DNA of 64,000 nucleotides from Planomicrobium stackebrandtii (GTDB lineage: Bacteria > Bacillota > Bacilli > Bacillales_A > Planococcaceae), in the NCBI RefSeq assembly GCF_030814955.1, contig NZ_JAUSWB010000002.1:310001-374000 (forward strand), in the 5' to 3' direction. The position numbers and the translations under genes are program-made. Below are positions 56,535 through 64,000 of this stretch, piece after piece; the stretch's first letter is position 1, and each line of letters starts with the position of its first letter. Below the pieces are notes generated by a model. The model was not told the DNA's origin. It ran no database searches and saw nothing but the letters and a program-made list of their open reading frames with translations.

Positions 56535-56895
56535 AGGAGTTCTGCTTGGCCAATAAATGATGGAAATGCCAAAGCGGAAAATCTATTAAAATTGCAGGTT
56601 TTTGAACAGAATGTGACATTTCAATTTGCTTCCATTGGATGGTTGAAGTTGTTTATAAAAGGCAGTACACTAGAAATACAGCTTTTCAATAGAAAGCTAG
56701 GACACCTGATAGCGAGCAAGTGCCGTGAGCCATTGCGATTAAAACCCAAGCCCAATGCCTCATGTCTCTTTCTCCGCACCATCAGGCTTTAAAAAGGTTT
56801 TCTGTGAAGGGAAAAAAGATTCCCTGTACAGGAAACCTTTTTATTTTTTGTGTAGCGGCACTTCCAGCGGGTAAAGAAGAAGAGGCAAAAAAATA
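56535..56895. other. gap before the spermidine operon, with one terminator
   Basis: I see no convincing gene in this 360-base stretch; the 66-residue open frame at 56592 has no ribosome site and no recognisable sequence. The notable parts are a terminator at 56791-56850 and an A/T-rich promoter region. In B. subtilis a penicillin-binding protein gene (pbpG) lies between ywhD and speE, and it is missing here; this rests on memory of that map. Confidence 0.5.
56791..56850 (+). terminator. two-part terminator in the ywhD-speE gap
   Basis: AAAAAGGTTTTCTGT pairs with ACAGGAAACCTTTTT, enclosing a smaller GGGA/TCCC stem, followed by ATTTTTT. It ends the ywhD transcript or attenuates a long speE leader. 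Confidence 0.78.
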
Positions 56896-56923
56896 TTGCA
56901 CTTTTATTGAAAACACTTATACT
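56896..56923 (+). promoter_or_regulatory. sigma-A promoter of speE-speB
   Basis: TTGCAC (56896-56901), 16 bases, TATACT (56918-56923), 45 bases upstream of speE. Confidence 0.65.
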
Positions 56924-56968
56924 TTTTTAAGTGGATTTTATTCAGATTGAAAAGGAGTTTGATTATAG

Positions 56969-57802
56969 ATGGCAGGATTTTGGTATACAGAAAAGCAAAC
57001 AGAGAATTTCGGGATTACGATGAAGATCAACAAGACGCTTCACACGGAACAAACGGATTTTCAATACTTGGAAATGGCAGAAACAGCGGAATGGGGCAAC
57101 ATGCTGTTCTTGGACGGCATGGTCATGACTTCTGAAAAAGATGAATTCGTCTATCACGAAATGGTTGCGCACATTCCATTGTTCACGCACCCGAATCCGG
57201 AGAACGTATTGGTAGTTGGCGGAGGAGACGGCGGCGTCATCCGTGAAATTCTGAAACACCCATCAGTTAAAAAAGCGACGCTTGTCGACATTGACGGCAA
57301 AGTGATCGAGTACTCGAAAAAATTCCTGCCAAGCATCGCATCAGGCTTGGAAGATTCACGTGTGGAAGTGATTGTCGGAGACGGCTTTATGCACATTGCA
57401 GAATCGGACAATGAATTTGACGTCATCATGGTAGATTCAACTGAACCGGTCGGACCGGCAGTAAACTTGTTTTCAAAAGGCTTCTACGCAGGCATTTCAA
57501 AAGCCTTGAAAGAAGACGGCATTTTTGTGGCGCAATCCGACAACCCTTGGTTTAAAGCCGATTTGATCAAACAAGTCCAAAGCGATGTCAAGGAAATATT
57601 CCCGATTACTAAGCTTTACTTGGCGAACATCCCGACGTATCCAAGCGGACTGTGGGCATTCACAATAGGTTCAAAAAAATACAACCCGCTTGAAGTTCCA
57701 GCCGAGCGTTTCCATGAAATCGACACGAAATACTACACACCTGAGCTGCACAATGCTGCTTTCGTATTGCCGAAATTCGTGAAAGATTTAACAGGCGAAT
57801 AA
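56969..57802 (+). CDS. speE: spermidine synthase
   Basis: A 277-residue aminopropyltransferase that makes spermidine from putrescine and decarboxylated [21 protein letters not shown] at the start, [24 protein letters not shown], the nucleotide loop [16 protein letters not shown] and [17 protein letters not shown] with the catalytic Asp are all present. AAAGGAG precedes ATG 56969. The agmatinase that supplies putrescine starts 3 bases after its stop. Confidence 0.96.
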   Translation: MAGFWYTEKQTENFGITMKINKTLHTEQTDFQYLEMAETAEWGNMLFLDGMVMTSEKDEFVYHEMVAHIPLFTHPNPENVLVVGGGDGGVIREILKHPSVKKATLVDIDGKVIEYSKKFLPSIASGLEDSRVEVIVGDGFMHIAESDNEFDVIMVDSTEPVGPAVNLFSKGFYAGISKALKEDGIFVAQSDNPWFKADLIKQVQSDVKEIFPITKLYLANIPTYPSGLWAFTIGSKKYNPLEVPAERFHEIDTKYYTPELHNAAFVLPKFVKDLTGE

Positions 57803-57805
57803 GCT

Positions 57806-58678
57806 ATGAGATTTGACGAGACCTACTCAGGAAAAGTATTCATCAAAAGCCATCCGAATTACGAAGAATCGAAAGCCGTTCTTTACGGCATGCCAATGGA
57901 TTGGACGGTCAGCTATCGCCCAGGATCCCGTTTTGGCCCAAACAAAATCCGTGAAGTGTCGATCGGACTGGAAGAATACAGCCCGTATCTGGACCGCGAG
58001 CTGGGGGATGTAAAGTTTTTTGATGCAGGCGACATTCCATTGCCATTCGGCAATCCGGAAAAAAGCCTGATTGAAATCGAAACTTACGTTCATACACTGT
58101 TGGCTGACAATAAAATCCCAATGGGCATGGGCGGCGAACATTTGGTGTCATTGCCGGTTATGAAAGCAGTCGCCAGCAAATACGACGACTTAGCCATCAT
58201 CCATTTTGATGCACATACGGACCTTCGTGAAAACTATGAAGGCGAGGAATATTCCCATTCCACACCGATCCGTAAAATTGCGGACCATATCGGACCAAAA
58301 AATGTGTATTCATTCGGCATCCGCTCAGGCATGAAAGAAGAATTTGAGTGGGCAAAAGAGCAAGGCATGCACATTTCGAAATTTGAAGTGCTTGAGCCGT
58401 TGAAAAAAGTATTGCCGACTCTTGAAGGCCGTAATGTTTACGTAACGATTGATATGGATGTTTTGGACCCTGCGCACGCACCGGGTACTGGCACGGTCGA
58501 CGCAGGCGGCATCACATCCCGCGAACTGCTGGCTTCGATCCATGCGATTGCAGCATCAGGCGTCAACGTTGTCGGCTTTGACCTCGTCGAGCTTGCACCT
58601 GTCTACGATCATTCCGACCAAACTGCCAACACAGCCAGCAAGCTGATGCGCGAAATGATTTTGGGTTGGGTTAAATAA
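57806..58678 (+). CDS. speB: agmatinase
   Basis: A 290-residue manganese ureohydrolase that turns agmatine into putrescine and urea. The two metal motifs are AIIHFDAHTDLRENYEG and YVTIDMDVLDPAHAPGTGT, with GGEHLVSLPV providing the first His. It is in one operon with speE and shares its promoter; the ribosome site inside the speE end is weak, which points to coupled translation. The stop codon TAA overlaps the first bases of repeat cluster 3. Confidence 0.96.
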   Translation: MRFDETYSGKVFIKSHPNYEESKAVLYGMPMDWTVSYRPGSRFGPNKIREVSIGLEEYSPYLDRELGDVKFFDAGDIPLPFGNPEKSLIEIETYVHTLLADNKIPMGMGGEHLVSLPVMKAVASKYDDLAIIHFDAHTDLRENYEGEEYSHSTPIRKIADHIGPKNVYSFGIRSGMKEEFEWAKEQGMHISKFEVLEPLKKVLPTLEGRNVYVTIDMDVLDPAHAPGTGTVDAGGITSRELLASIHAIAASGVNVVGFDLVELAPVYDHSDQTANTASKLMREMILGWVK

Positions 58679-59155
58679 AGAAAAGCGCAAGCGCCCATGT
58701 AGATTCGACGGGCATAAGACAGACCAGCAGTGTGGCGTACTTTGCCACGCAGTTGGGATGGCTTATGACCCTAGAATCTGGGCGCTGGAGCTAGACAACA
58801 AAGAAAAGCGGAAACGGCCGTTCAGCTCCGAAAGGCATAAGACGATCTGACGAAGCGGCGTCCTTTGCCGCATAGTCAGAGTGGCTTATGACCCGAGGAG
58901 TTGGCCGTTGGAGTCTGGACAGTAAGAGAAGCGGAGGCAGCCAATAGCAGAAGCTAACCTAAGATCGCGACTTCCTGTCGCAACGGTTAGCTGACCCGCA
59001 TCCTGCGGCCCCTCGACGGGCATAAGACAGACTGGCGAAGCGGCGTTCTTTGCCGCACAGCCGGGTTGGCTTATGACCCAAAGAGCTGGGCGCTGGAGCT
59101 AGACAGTAAGAAAAGTGGAAGCTGCGGTTTGCTCCGACAAGGGCTAGAAGCTTGT
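58676..59155. repeat. cluster 3 of palindromic intergenic repeats (four units, opposite orientation)
   Basis: The cluster begins at the speB stop and reads opposite to clusters 1 and 2. Unit 1 (about 58676-58809) has stem GCGCCCA/TGGGCGC. Unit 2 (about 58801-58932) has stem ACGGCC/GGCCGT. Unit 3 (about 58926-59124) is longer and combines a GATCGCGACTTCCTGTCGCA core (as in cluster 1 unit 1) with a full GGCATAAGAC...GGCTTATGACC core. Unit 4 (about 59114-59155) is cut short after CCGACAAGGGCTAG, which recalls cluster 1 unit 3. Flanks AGAAAAGCG and GGAGCTAGACA repeat at every junction. Confidence 0.87.
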
Positions 59156-59286
59156 ATTCAAATCATACAGTTTATCTTTTTAGGGGCAGCCCCTTTTTCT
59201 TATGCTGTTCGATTGTGTTTCCACACCATGTAGCCGATGCAATAGATAGTCCATGAGCGCCCTGTTCCGAAAGTATTTTAGCTCGC

Positions 59287-59378
59287 GGACAGTATTGTGC
59301 CGGGTTTGGACTGTATTTCATTCGTTTGGACTGTATTTTCCGTATTTGGACTGTATTTCAGCCAATTTGGACAGTAAG
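59287..59378. repeat. phased 21-bp array, family I (copy 3)
   Basis: Five copies start at 59287, 59308, 59328, 59348 and 59369, with steps of 21, 20, 20 and 21. The outer two are GGACAGTA and the inner three GGACTGTATTT, mostly after TTT. It lies 130 bases beyond repeat cluster 3, between speB and the heme monooxygenase gene. Confidence 0.87.
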
Positions 59379-59641
59379 CTCTATTAATGGAATAAATCAA
59401 TTCATTTTTTCAAATAAAACACAAAAAAGCCTCCTAATAATCTCCTAAAGATCGCTGGCATCTAGAAAAAACGTGTACAAAGCAAAACCGCTGGAGAAAA
59501 ATCATTGATTTTTCTCCAGCGGTTTTAGTTTAGGGACTTATGGGACAGCTCCTTTGCGTTTCATAAAGAATGGTCAGAATAGATTCTAAAGATTAAAAGC
59601 AGTAAGATGGAATGGACGAACTAGTGGAAGAGGTGCTGACA
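59379..59641. other. gap after the family I array
   Basis: Besides the long hairpin at 59484-59526 I see no gene or repeat here; the rest is A/T-rich. No clear promoter for the heme monooxygenase gene can be assigned. Confidence 0.5.
59484..59526. terminator. perfect 21-bp hairpin, terminator-like, with no gene directly before it
   Basis: AAAACCGCTGGAGAAAAATC plus A (59484-59504) is the exact complement of 59506-59526 around a single T. A and T runs end both arms, as in bidirectional terminators, but the closest upstream gene stops 800 bases before. Confidence 0.7.
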
Positions 59642-60139
59642 ATGGAATTGTATAAATGGACCGGCCACCGCGATCAGGCTGTAATGTTGATGGCGAACTT
59701 GGCAAATGCACGGTTAATCTATTTGGTGAATGACGATGAAGCGGTGCTGCTCTATGAAGCTGAAGGCGGCCCGGGGATTCAAGGTGCGGAAGCCTATGAA
59801 GTGTTGAATGCTGTGGGAGATATCAACGACGGCTACTATGCGGTATTCAATAATATTCCGGTGACAGAAGAAGGACGTGAACTTTTTGAGTCACGCTTCC
59901 AGAACCGCGCCGGAATGGTCGAGAAAGAACCGGGCTTTGCAGCAATCCGCGTATTGCGTCCGGTGTCTTCGGATACATATGCGATCCTGACGATTTGGAA
60001 AGACGAGCAATCGTTTAAAGATTGGCAGGAATCACAGGCTTATGGCCAGGCACATGCCAAGCGCGGCACTGCAGAAGGCATCGACAAGCGTCCGAATATT
60101 TTCCCGCGCCCTTCGTTTGTGACGACCTATACAAGATGA
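59642..60139 (+). CDS. heme-degrading monooxygenase (HmoB-like, ABM domain)
   Basis: A 165-residue protein whose C-terminal half (about 65-160) is an antibiotic-biosynthesis-monooxygenase domain: AVFNNIPVTEEGRELFESRFQNRAG, EKEPGFAAIRVLRP and ILTIWKDEQSFKDWQESQAYGQAH, close to the IsdG-type heme monooxygenases HmoA/HmoB of Bacillus. The N-terminal 60 residues are an extension also present in HmoB. It should open heme to free iron. ATG 59642 follows GGAAGAGG; the longer frame from 59612 has no site. Confidence 0.8.
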   Translation: MELYKWTGHRDQAVMLMANLANARLIYLVNDDEAVLLYEAEGGPGIQGAEAYEVLNAVGDINDGYYAVFNNIPVTEEGRELFESRFQNRAGMVEKEPGFAAIRVLRPVSSDTYAILTIWKDEQSFKDWQESQAYGQAHAKRGTAEGIDKRPNIFPRPSFVTTYTR

Positions 60140-60306
60140 AAAACTCGCTATATAAACAGCAATACTTAAAGATCGCATGGATTCGGCCAATGCCGAACTG
60201 TGTGGTCTTTTGTTTAATCTGCAGTTCCTGCCAATCCTTCATTGAAAAAAACAGGCCAGTCAAGCTATAATATAAAGGTTATCAAAGGACGGGGAGGCGG
60301 AGAGCC

Positions 60307-60717
60307 ATGCAAAAGACAGTGACGATCAAACTGACGACGACGATCCGTCAGCCGCATATGGAAGAGCAAGTGATGGTACTGGAATCTCATGGAACGTTGA
60401 CGGAAAAAAACAAGCTGCGCTACCTGCAATACGCAGAACAGCAGGACGATCTTGAAATCCGGACGACGGTCAAAATTCAAGAAGATGAAGCGGTGATTAT
60501 GAGAAGCGGCGGCCTGCAGATGCGGCTCCCTTTTTTATTACATAAAGAACAAACCGGCAATCTGACAAATGAACAGGGGTCGTTCATGCTCACGACAAAA
60601 GCGCACGAGCTGTCAGTCAGCGATACGAGGTTCATGGTCCGCTACGATCTGACATTGGGTTTGGATCATGTCGGCGAATACGAAATGGAAATACAGTTTA
60701 TGGAGGCTAAAGGATGA
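60307..60717 (+). CDS. ywiB: YwiB family protein (DUF1934)
   Basis: A 136-residue soluble protein of DUF1934, a beta-barrel fold of the lipocalin-like type. [35 protein letters not shown] at the start and [21 protein letters not shown] at the end are typical. It is nearly always encoded directly before argS, as here, with an ATGA overlap, but its function is unknown. GGGGAGG precedes ATG 60307. Confidence 0.88.
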   Translation: MQKTVTIKLTTTIRQPHMEEQVMVLESHGTLTEKNKLRYLQYAEQQDDLEIRTTVKIQEDEAVIMRSGGLQMRLPFLLHKEQTGNLTNEQGSFMLTTKAHELSVSDTRFMVRYDLTLGLDHVGEYEMEIQFMEAKG

Positions 60718-62375
60718 ATGCAGTAGAAAAAGTTCAACAGGCAATAAAAACAGCATTTGCAGAAGCGATCGAAAAAGCGGAATTGACGAACGAACCGGTT
60801 GAAGTCCGCCTGGAATCACCAAAAGACAAAGCCAATGGCGATTATGCCACAAATATTGCGATGCAGCTGACGCGTCTGGCGAAAAAACCGCCCCGCGCAA
60901 TTGCCGAAGCGATTGTCGAAAACCTTGATAAAGAGGCGGCGAACATTCAGACAGTTGAAATCGCTGGACCTGGATTTATCAACATCACCATCAAAAAGGA
61001 TTATTTACTGGATGTCATCAAAACCGTCCTGGAGCAGAACGGTGAATATGGCCGTTCAACAGCGGGCGGCGGCGAACGCGTCCAAGTGGAATTTGTCTCA
61101 GCCAACCCGACAGGCGACCTGCATTTGGGCCATGCCCGTGGATCTTCCGTAGGTGATTCGTTGTGCAATGTGCTGGACCTTGCCGGGTACGAAGTGTCCC
61201 GCGAATATTACATTAACGATGCCGGCAACCAAATCAACAACTTGGCATTGTCGATCGAAGCGCGTTATTTTGAAGCACTTGGCAAAGGCGACAGTATGCC
61301 GGAAGATGGCTACCGCGGACAAGACATTAAAGATATCGCAGACGACCTGGTCAAAGAACATGGTGACAAATTCGTCAGCTTGACCCACGAAGAGCGCTTT
61401 GAAGCATTCCGCCAGCACGGCTTGAAAGTTGAATTGGCCAAACTGCAGCAGGACCTTGCGGATTTTCGTGTGGAATTTGACGTCTGGTACCCAGAATCGT
61501 CTCTTTATAAAAACGGCAAAATTGACGATGCTTTGGCTAAACTGCGTGCAAATGGCCATGTCTATGAAGAAGATGGCGCGACTTGGTTCCGTTCGACAAC
61601 TTTCGGAGACGATAAGGACCGCGTACTGATCAAAAATGACGGCACATACACGTACTTAATGCCCGATGTCGCTTACCATGAAGACAAATTGCAGCGCGGA
61701 TTCGACAAGCTCATCAATGTCTGGGGAGCTGATCACCATGGCTACATCCCGCGCATGAAAGCGGCGATTCAAGCACTTGGCTACGACCGCGATACGCTTG
61801 AAGTCAGCATCATCCAAATGGTGCAATTGTATAAAGACGGCGAAAAAATGAAGATGAGCAAACGTACCGGCAAAGCGGTAACGATGCGCGAGCTGGTTGA
61901 ACTGGTCGGCTTGGATGCTGTACGTTACTTCTTCGCGATGCGTTCTGGCGATTCGCATATGGATTTCGATTTGGATTTGGCTGTTTCACAGTCCAACGAA
62001 AACCCGGTCTACTATTCGCAATATGCTCACGCGCGCATCTCGTCAATTTTGCGCCAGGCGGAAGAACAGGGCTTAACCGCTTCACAGGACCATTTAGCTT
62101 TATTGACTTCTGAAAAGGAAATCGATGTATTGAAGAAAATCGGGGATTTCCCGCAGGTGATCGCAGATGCAGCCAAACAGCGTGCACCTCATCGCATCAC
62201 AACATACATCCATGAACTGGCATCTCATTTCCATAGCTTTTACAACGCCAATAAAGTATTGGACGCGTCCAATGTTGAACTGACAAGTGCGCGCCTGGCA
62301 TTGATCACAGCTGTGAAAACGACGTTGGCCAACTCATTGAAAACAGTAGGCGTCGCAGCTCCAGAAAAAATGTAA
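60714..62375 (+). CDS. argS: arginyl-tRNA synthetase
   Basis: A class I synthetase of 553 residues that charges tRNA-Arg. The HIGH motif appears as [12 protein letters not shown] (about residue 137), followed by [15 protein letters not shown]; the KMSK motif is [12 protein letters not shown] (about 379); the C-terminal DALR domain holds [21 protein letters not shown]. The N-terminal about 100 residues form the Arg-tRNA additional domain. It starts at the ATGA overlap with ywiB. No terminator follows before the riboswitch promoter. Confidence 0.97.
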   Translation: MNAVEKVQQAIKTAFAEAIEKAELTNEPVEVRLESPKDKANGDYATNIAMQLTRLAKKPPRAIAEAIVENLDKEAANIQTVEIAGPGFINITIKKDYLLDVIKTVLEQNGEYGRSTAGGGERVQVEFVSANPTGDLHLGHARGSSVGDSLCNVLDLAGYEVSREYYINDAGNQINNLALSIEARYFEALGKGDSMPEDGYRGQDIKDIADDLVKEHGDKFVSLTHEERFEAFRQHGLKVELAKLQQDLADFRVEFDVWYPESSLYKNGKIDDALAKLRANGHVYEEDGATWFRSTTFGDDKDRVLIKNDGTYTYLMPDVAYHEDKLQRGFDKLINVWGADHHGYIPRMKAAIQALGYDRDTLEVSIIQMVQLYKDGEKMKMSKRTGKAVTMRELVELVGLDAVRYFFAMRSGDSHMDFDLDLAVSQSNENPVYYSQYAHARISSILRQAEEQGLTASQDHLALLTSEKEIDVLKKIGDFPQVIADAAKQRAPHRITTYIHELASHFHSFYNANKVLDASNVELTSARLALITAVKTTLANSLKTVGVAAPEKM

Positions 62376-62397
62376 GAGACAGACAATCATTTATGTG

Positions 62398-62403
62398 TAT
62401 AAT
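62398..62403 (+). promoter_or_regulatory. -10 box of the riboswitch-btuF transcript
   Basis: A perfect TATAAT about 30 bases upstream of the riboswitch. The matching -35 position is poor (GACAGA-like), so activity is uncertain. Confidence 0.5.
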
Positions 62404-62433
62404 GAAGACAACAAATAGAATATGATAACGATT

Positions 62434-62605
62434 CATAAAGGTGCTTATGTCTAAGAACATGAGTTAAAAGGGAAGCCGGTTCAATTCCGGCGCGGTCCCG
62501 CCACTGTATGTGAGAGGAATCTGCAAAATGCCACTGAAGCAATGCTTTGGGAAGGTGCAGAAACCGACGACCACAAGCCAGGAGACCTGCCTTTATGACA
62601 ACACA
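62434..62605 (+). ncRNA. cobalamin (B12) riboswitch
   Basis: The conserved parts of the AdoCbl riboswitch occur in order: AAAGGTGCTTATG, TTAAAAGGGAAGCCGGT, GCGGTCCCGCCACTGTA, GGGAAGGTGCAGAAACC, and the B12 box AAGCCAGGAGACCTGCC (62576-62592). It precedes a B12 importer, which is the expected target. When B12 is bound, the downstream hairpin at 62663 should form and stop transcription. Confidence 0.95.
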
Positions 62606-62662
62606 CCCAAACGCCTGCGAGGAAAGGCTGGATGCACATGCTTTTTTATGTCGTCCTTTCCA

Positions 62663-62690
62663 TCCCCCGCAGTTTGCTGCGGGGGATTTT
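62663..62690 (+). terminator. regulated terminator of the cobalamin riboswitch
   Basis: TCCCCCGCAG pairs with CTGCGGGGGA around TTTG, followed by TTTT. It lies 70 bases after the B12 box and 107 bases before btuF. Confidence 0.85.
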
Positions 62691-62796
62691 ATGTTGAATG
62701 AAGTGATTTTTAGATCGTTCGCCTGGTATGCGATTTAAAGAAGTACCATACCTTACTGCCAACTTAAACGATACAACCATCAAGGGGGATTTATTC

Positions 62797-63774
62797 ATGA
62801 AGAAGATTTGGAAGTTTGGAGCAACCGCGGGATTGGCCGCGGTTTTAATGGCAGGATGCGGAGAAACGGCAGCGCCTGAAGAAGAACAGGACGTTGAAAC
62901 ACCAGCAGAGCCGCCAACAGAAGTGGCAGAAGTTGAATATCCGGTGACCTTAACAGATGCGGTCGGGGATGAAGTAGTGATTGAAGAAGAACCGGAAGCA
63001 ATCGTCTCCATGGTGCCGTCAAACACAGAAATTGCCTACGAATTAGGACTTGGCGACAAAATGGTCGGCGTTTCGGATTTTGATAATTATCCTGAAGAAG
63101 CTGCAGAAGTCGAGAAAATCGGCGGCCAGGAATTCAATGTGGAAAAAATCATCAGCCTTCAGCCGGACCTCGTGCTTGCACATGAATCTGGACTCGGTGT
63201 TGGGGACGCAGGGCTGCAGCAATTGCGTGATGCTGGCGTCGAAGTATTTGTCGTCAATAATGCAGTCAGCTTTGAAGAAGTTTATGATTCCATCACGGTA
63301 ATCGCGCAAGCGACAGGCACGATGGAAGAGGCGGAAAGCCTCGTTTCAGAAATGGAAGTTCAAGTGTCAGAAATCGAGGAATTGGCAAGTACAATTGAAG
63401 AGCCGAAAACCGTCTTTTTGGAAGTCGGCAGCCAGCCAGATATCTTTACGACAGGAAGCGGTACATTCATGGACGAAATGCTGACGCTCATCAATGCTGA
63501 AAATGTTGCCGGCGATTTGGAAGGCTGGGTCAGTATGGACCCGGAAGCCATTGTTGCAGCTAATCCGGACGTCATTATTACGACAGAAGGCGGCTATGTT
63601 GAAGGCGCAGTTGATTTGATCAAATCAAGAAGCGGCTTTGCGGAAGTGACTGCTGTCCAAGAAGACGCCGTTTACAACCTGGATTCGGATATGCTCACCC
63701 GTTCAGGCCCACGTTTATCGGAAGGGCTGATGGAAATGGCGCAGGCTGTTTATCCTGAGGTTTTCAATGAGTAA
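62797..63774 (+). CDS. btuF: cobalamin-binding lipoprotein of an ABC importer (BtuF-like)
   Basis: A 325-residue exported lipoprotein with lipobox LMAGC (Cys21) and an acidic linker. The mature part is a helical-backbone metal receptor (TroA/BtuF fold): YPVTLTDAVGDEVVIEEEPEAIVSMVPSNTEIAYELGLGDKMVGVS, KIGGQEFNVEKIISLQPDLVLAH, and a C-terminal SGPRLSEGLMEMAQAVYP. Siderophore-binding proteins share this fold; the B12 riboswitch upstream identifies the ligand. AAGGGGGA precedes ATG 62797; the frame from 62728 is too early. The permease start overlaps its end by 8 bases. Confidence 0.9.
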   Translation: MKKIWKFGATAGLAAVLMAGCGETAAPEEEQDVETPAEPPTEVAEVEYPVTLTDAVGDEVVIEEEPEAIVSMVPSNTEIAYELGLGDKMVGVSDFDNYPEEAAEVEKIGGQEFNVEKIISLQPDLVLAHESGLGVGDAGLQQLRDAGVEVFVVNNAVSFEEVYDSITVIAQATGTMEEAESLVSEMEVQVSEIEELASTIEEPKTVFLEVGSQPDIFTTGSGTFMDEMLTLINAENVAGDLEGWVSMDPEAIVAANPDVIITTEGGYVEGAVDLIKSRSGFAEVTAVQEDAVYNLDSDMLTRSGPRLSEGLMEMAQAVYPEVFNE

Positions 63775-64000
63775 AAATGTTTTAGCATACAGCGTCTCTC
63801 TGCTGATTTTGGCAGGAGCTGTTTTGCTTGGGGTGACGGTCGGAACGGTATCGATATCACCGGTCGTGCTGTGGAATCCTTCATCGGATGAGGCAGCTGC
63901 CAATATTTTATGGAATATCCGCATGCCCCGTGTCATCTTAGCCGGACTTGTCGGTGCAGCATTGGCAATTGCCGGTGCTGCGTTCCAAGGGCTTCTGAAA
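63767..64000 (+). CDS. btuC: FecCD-type permease of the cobalamin importer (BtuC-like, partial)
   Basis: The first 78 codons of a permease that runs off the right edge. The read text begins MSKNVLAYSVSLLILAGAVL, a first membrane segment, then VGTVSISPVVLWN and NIRMPRVILAGLVGAALAIAGAAFQGLLK, the hallmark of the FecCD family (RLPR followed by the GAALA-x-x-GA segment). ATG 63767 overlaps the btuF end, so the two are translationally coupled. An ATPase gene would be expected beyond the window. Confidence 0.88.
   Translation, partial: MSKNVLAYSVSLLILAGAVLLGVTVGTVSISPVVLWNPSSDEAAANILWNIRMPRVILAGLVGAALAIAGAAFQGLLK

Noticed and set aside
56592-56792. 66-codon open frame between ywhD and speE
   Set aside because: No ribosome site and no recognisable sequence; it ends in the terminator.
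62510-62738. Short open frames in the argS-btuF gap
   Set aside because: They overlap the cobalamin riboswitch and its terminator hairpin.

Overview
The window reads as a chromosomal segment of a low-to-mid GC Gram-positive bacterium of the order Bacillales. Supporting signs are strong AGGAGG-type ribosome binding sites, frequent TTG and GTG starts, a bacillithiol deacetylase (BshB2 with YojF), the firmicute coproheme decarboxylase HemQ, LipL, and a block (pdxK, ung, ywdI, ywdK, hemQ, lipL, ywfO, ywgA, ywhB, ywhD, speE, speB, ywiB, argS) matching one stretch of the Bacillus subtilis map. My impression is Planococcaceae (Planococcus or Planomicrobium), but that is inference. I see no rRNA, tRNA, prophage, transposase or CRISPR-Cas genes.

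Layout. 1-8 kb: end of a secreted beta-propeller protein, a zinc alcohol dehydrogenase, a two-subunit threonine/serine exporter, a PAS-GGDEF-EAL protein, a split CopC/CopD pair and a drug/metabolite transporter. 8-24.5 kb: a heterodimeric ABC exporter, a double acetyltransferase, tryptophan 2,3-dioxygenase, a glycerophosphodiesterase, DUF2804, DegV, PlsY, an M20 dipeptidase, a CNNM/CorC membrane protein, an ECF-like sigma factor, a phospholipase D-like protein and an ABC-F ATPase. 24.5-31.9 kb: a CPA1 antiporter, a flavin reductase, a NERD-domain gene, topB, YbaK and a YczE-like membrane protein. 32-35.4 kb: the operon yrrT-luxS-mccA-mccB, which turns S-adenosylhomocysteine-derived homocysteine into cysteine. 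35.5-46.7 kb: a secreted M6-like metalloprotease, kbl, an M20 amidohydrolase, a dipeptide epimerase, a cystine ABC importer (tcyABC), an SDR-type threonine dehydrogenase and a YjiH-like membrane protein. 46.8-62.4 kb: bshB2-yojF, then the B. subtilis-like block. 62.4-64 kb: a cobalamin riboswitch and the start of a B12 ABC importer (btuF, partial btuC).

Two metabolic themes recur. Sulfur: yrrT-luxS-mccAB makes cysteine, TcyABC imports cystine, and bacillithiol genes consume cysteine. Threonine: the exporter, Tdh (44.3 kb) and Kbl (37.8 kb) together give export or cleavage to glycine and acetyl-CoA.

The most unusual content is between the genes. Seven short arrays, in three sequence families, each hold five or six copies of an about 10-base motif placed every 21 bases (occasionally 20), with unrelated bases in between. 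They lie in intergenic DNA at 27.2, 28.3, 39.0, 48.0, 51.57, 51.71 and 59.3 kb. The spacing equals two turns of B-DNA, and the conserved motif with non-conserved spacers suggests phased binding sites. A second class, three clusters of about 130-base hairpin repeats (2.9, 55.5 and 58.7 kb), shows compensatory changes in the closing stem. Both classes sit outside genes or run just up to stop codons.
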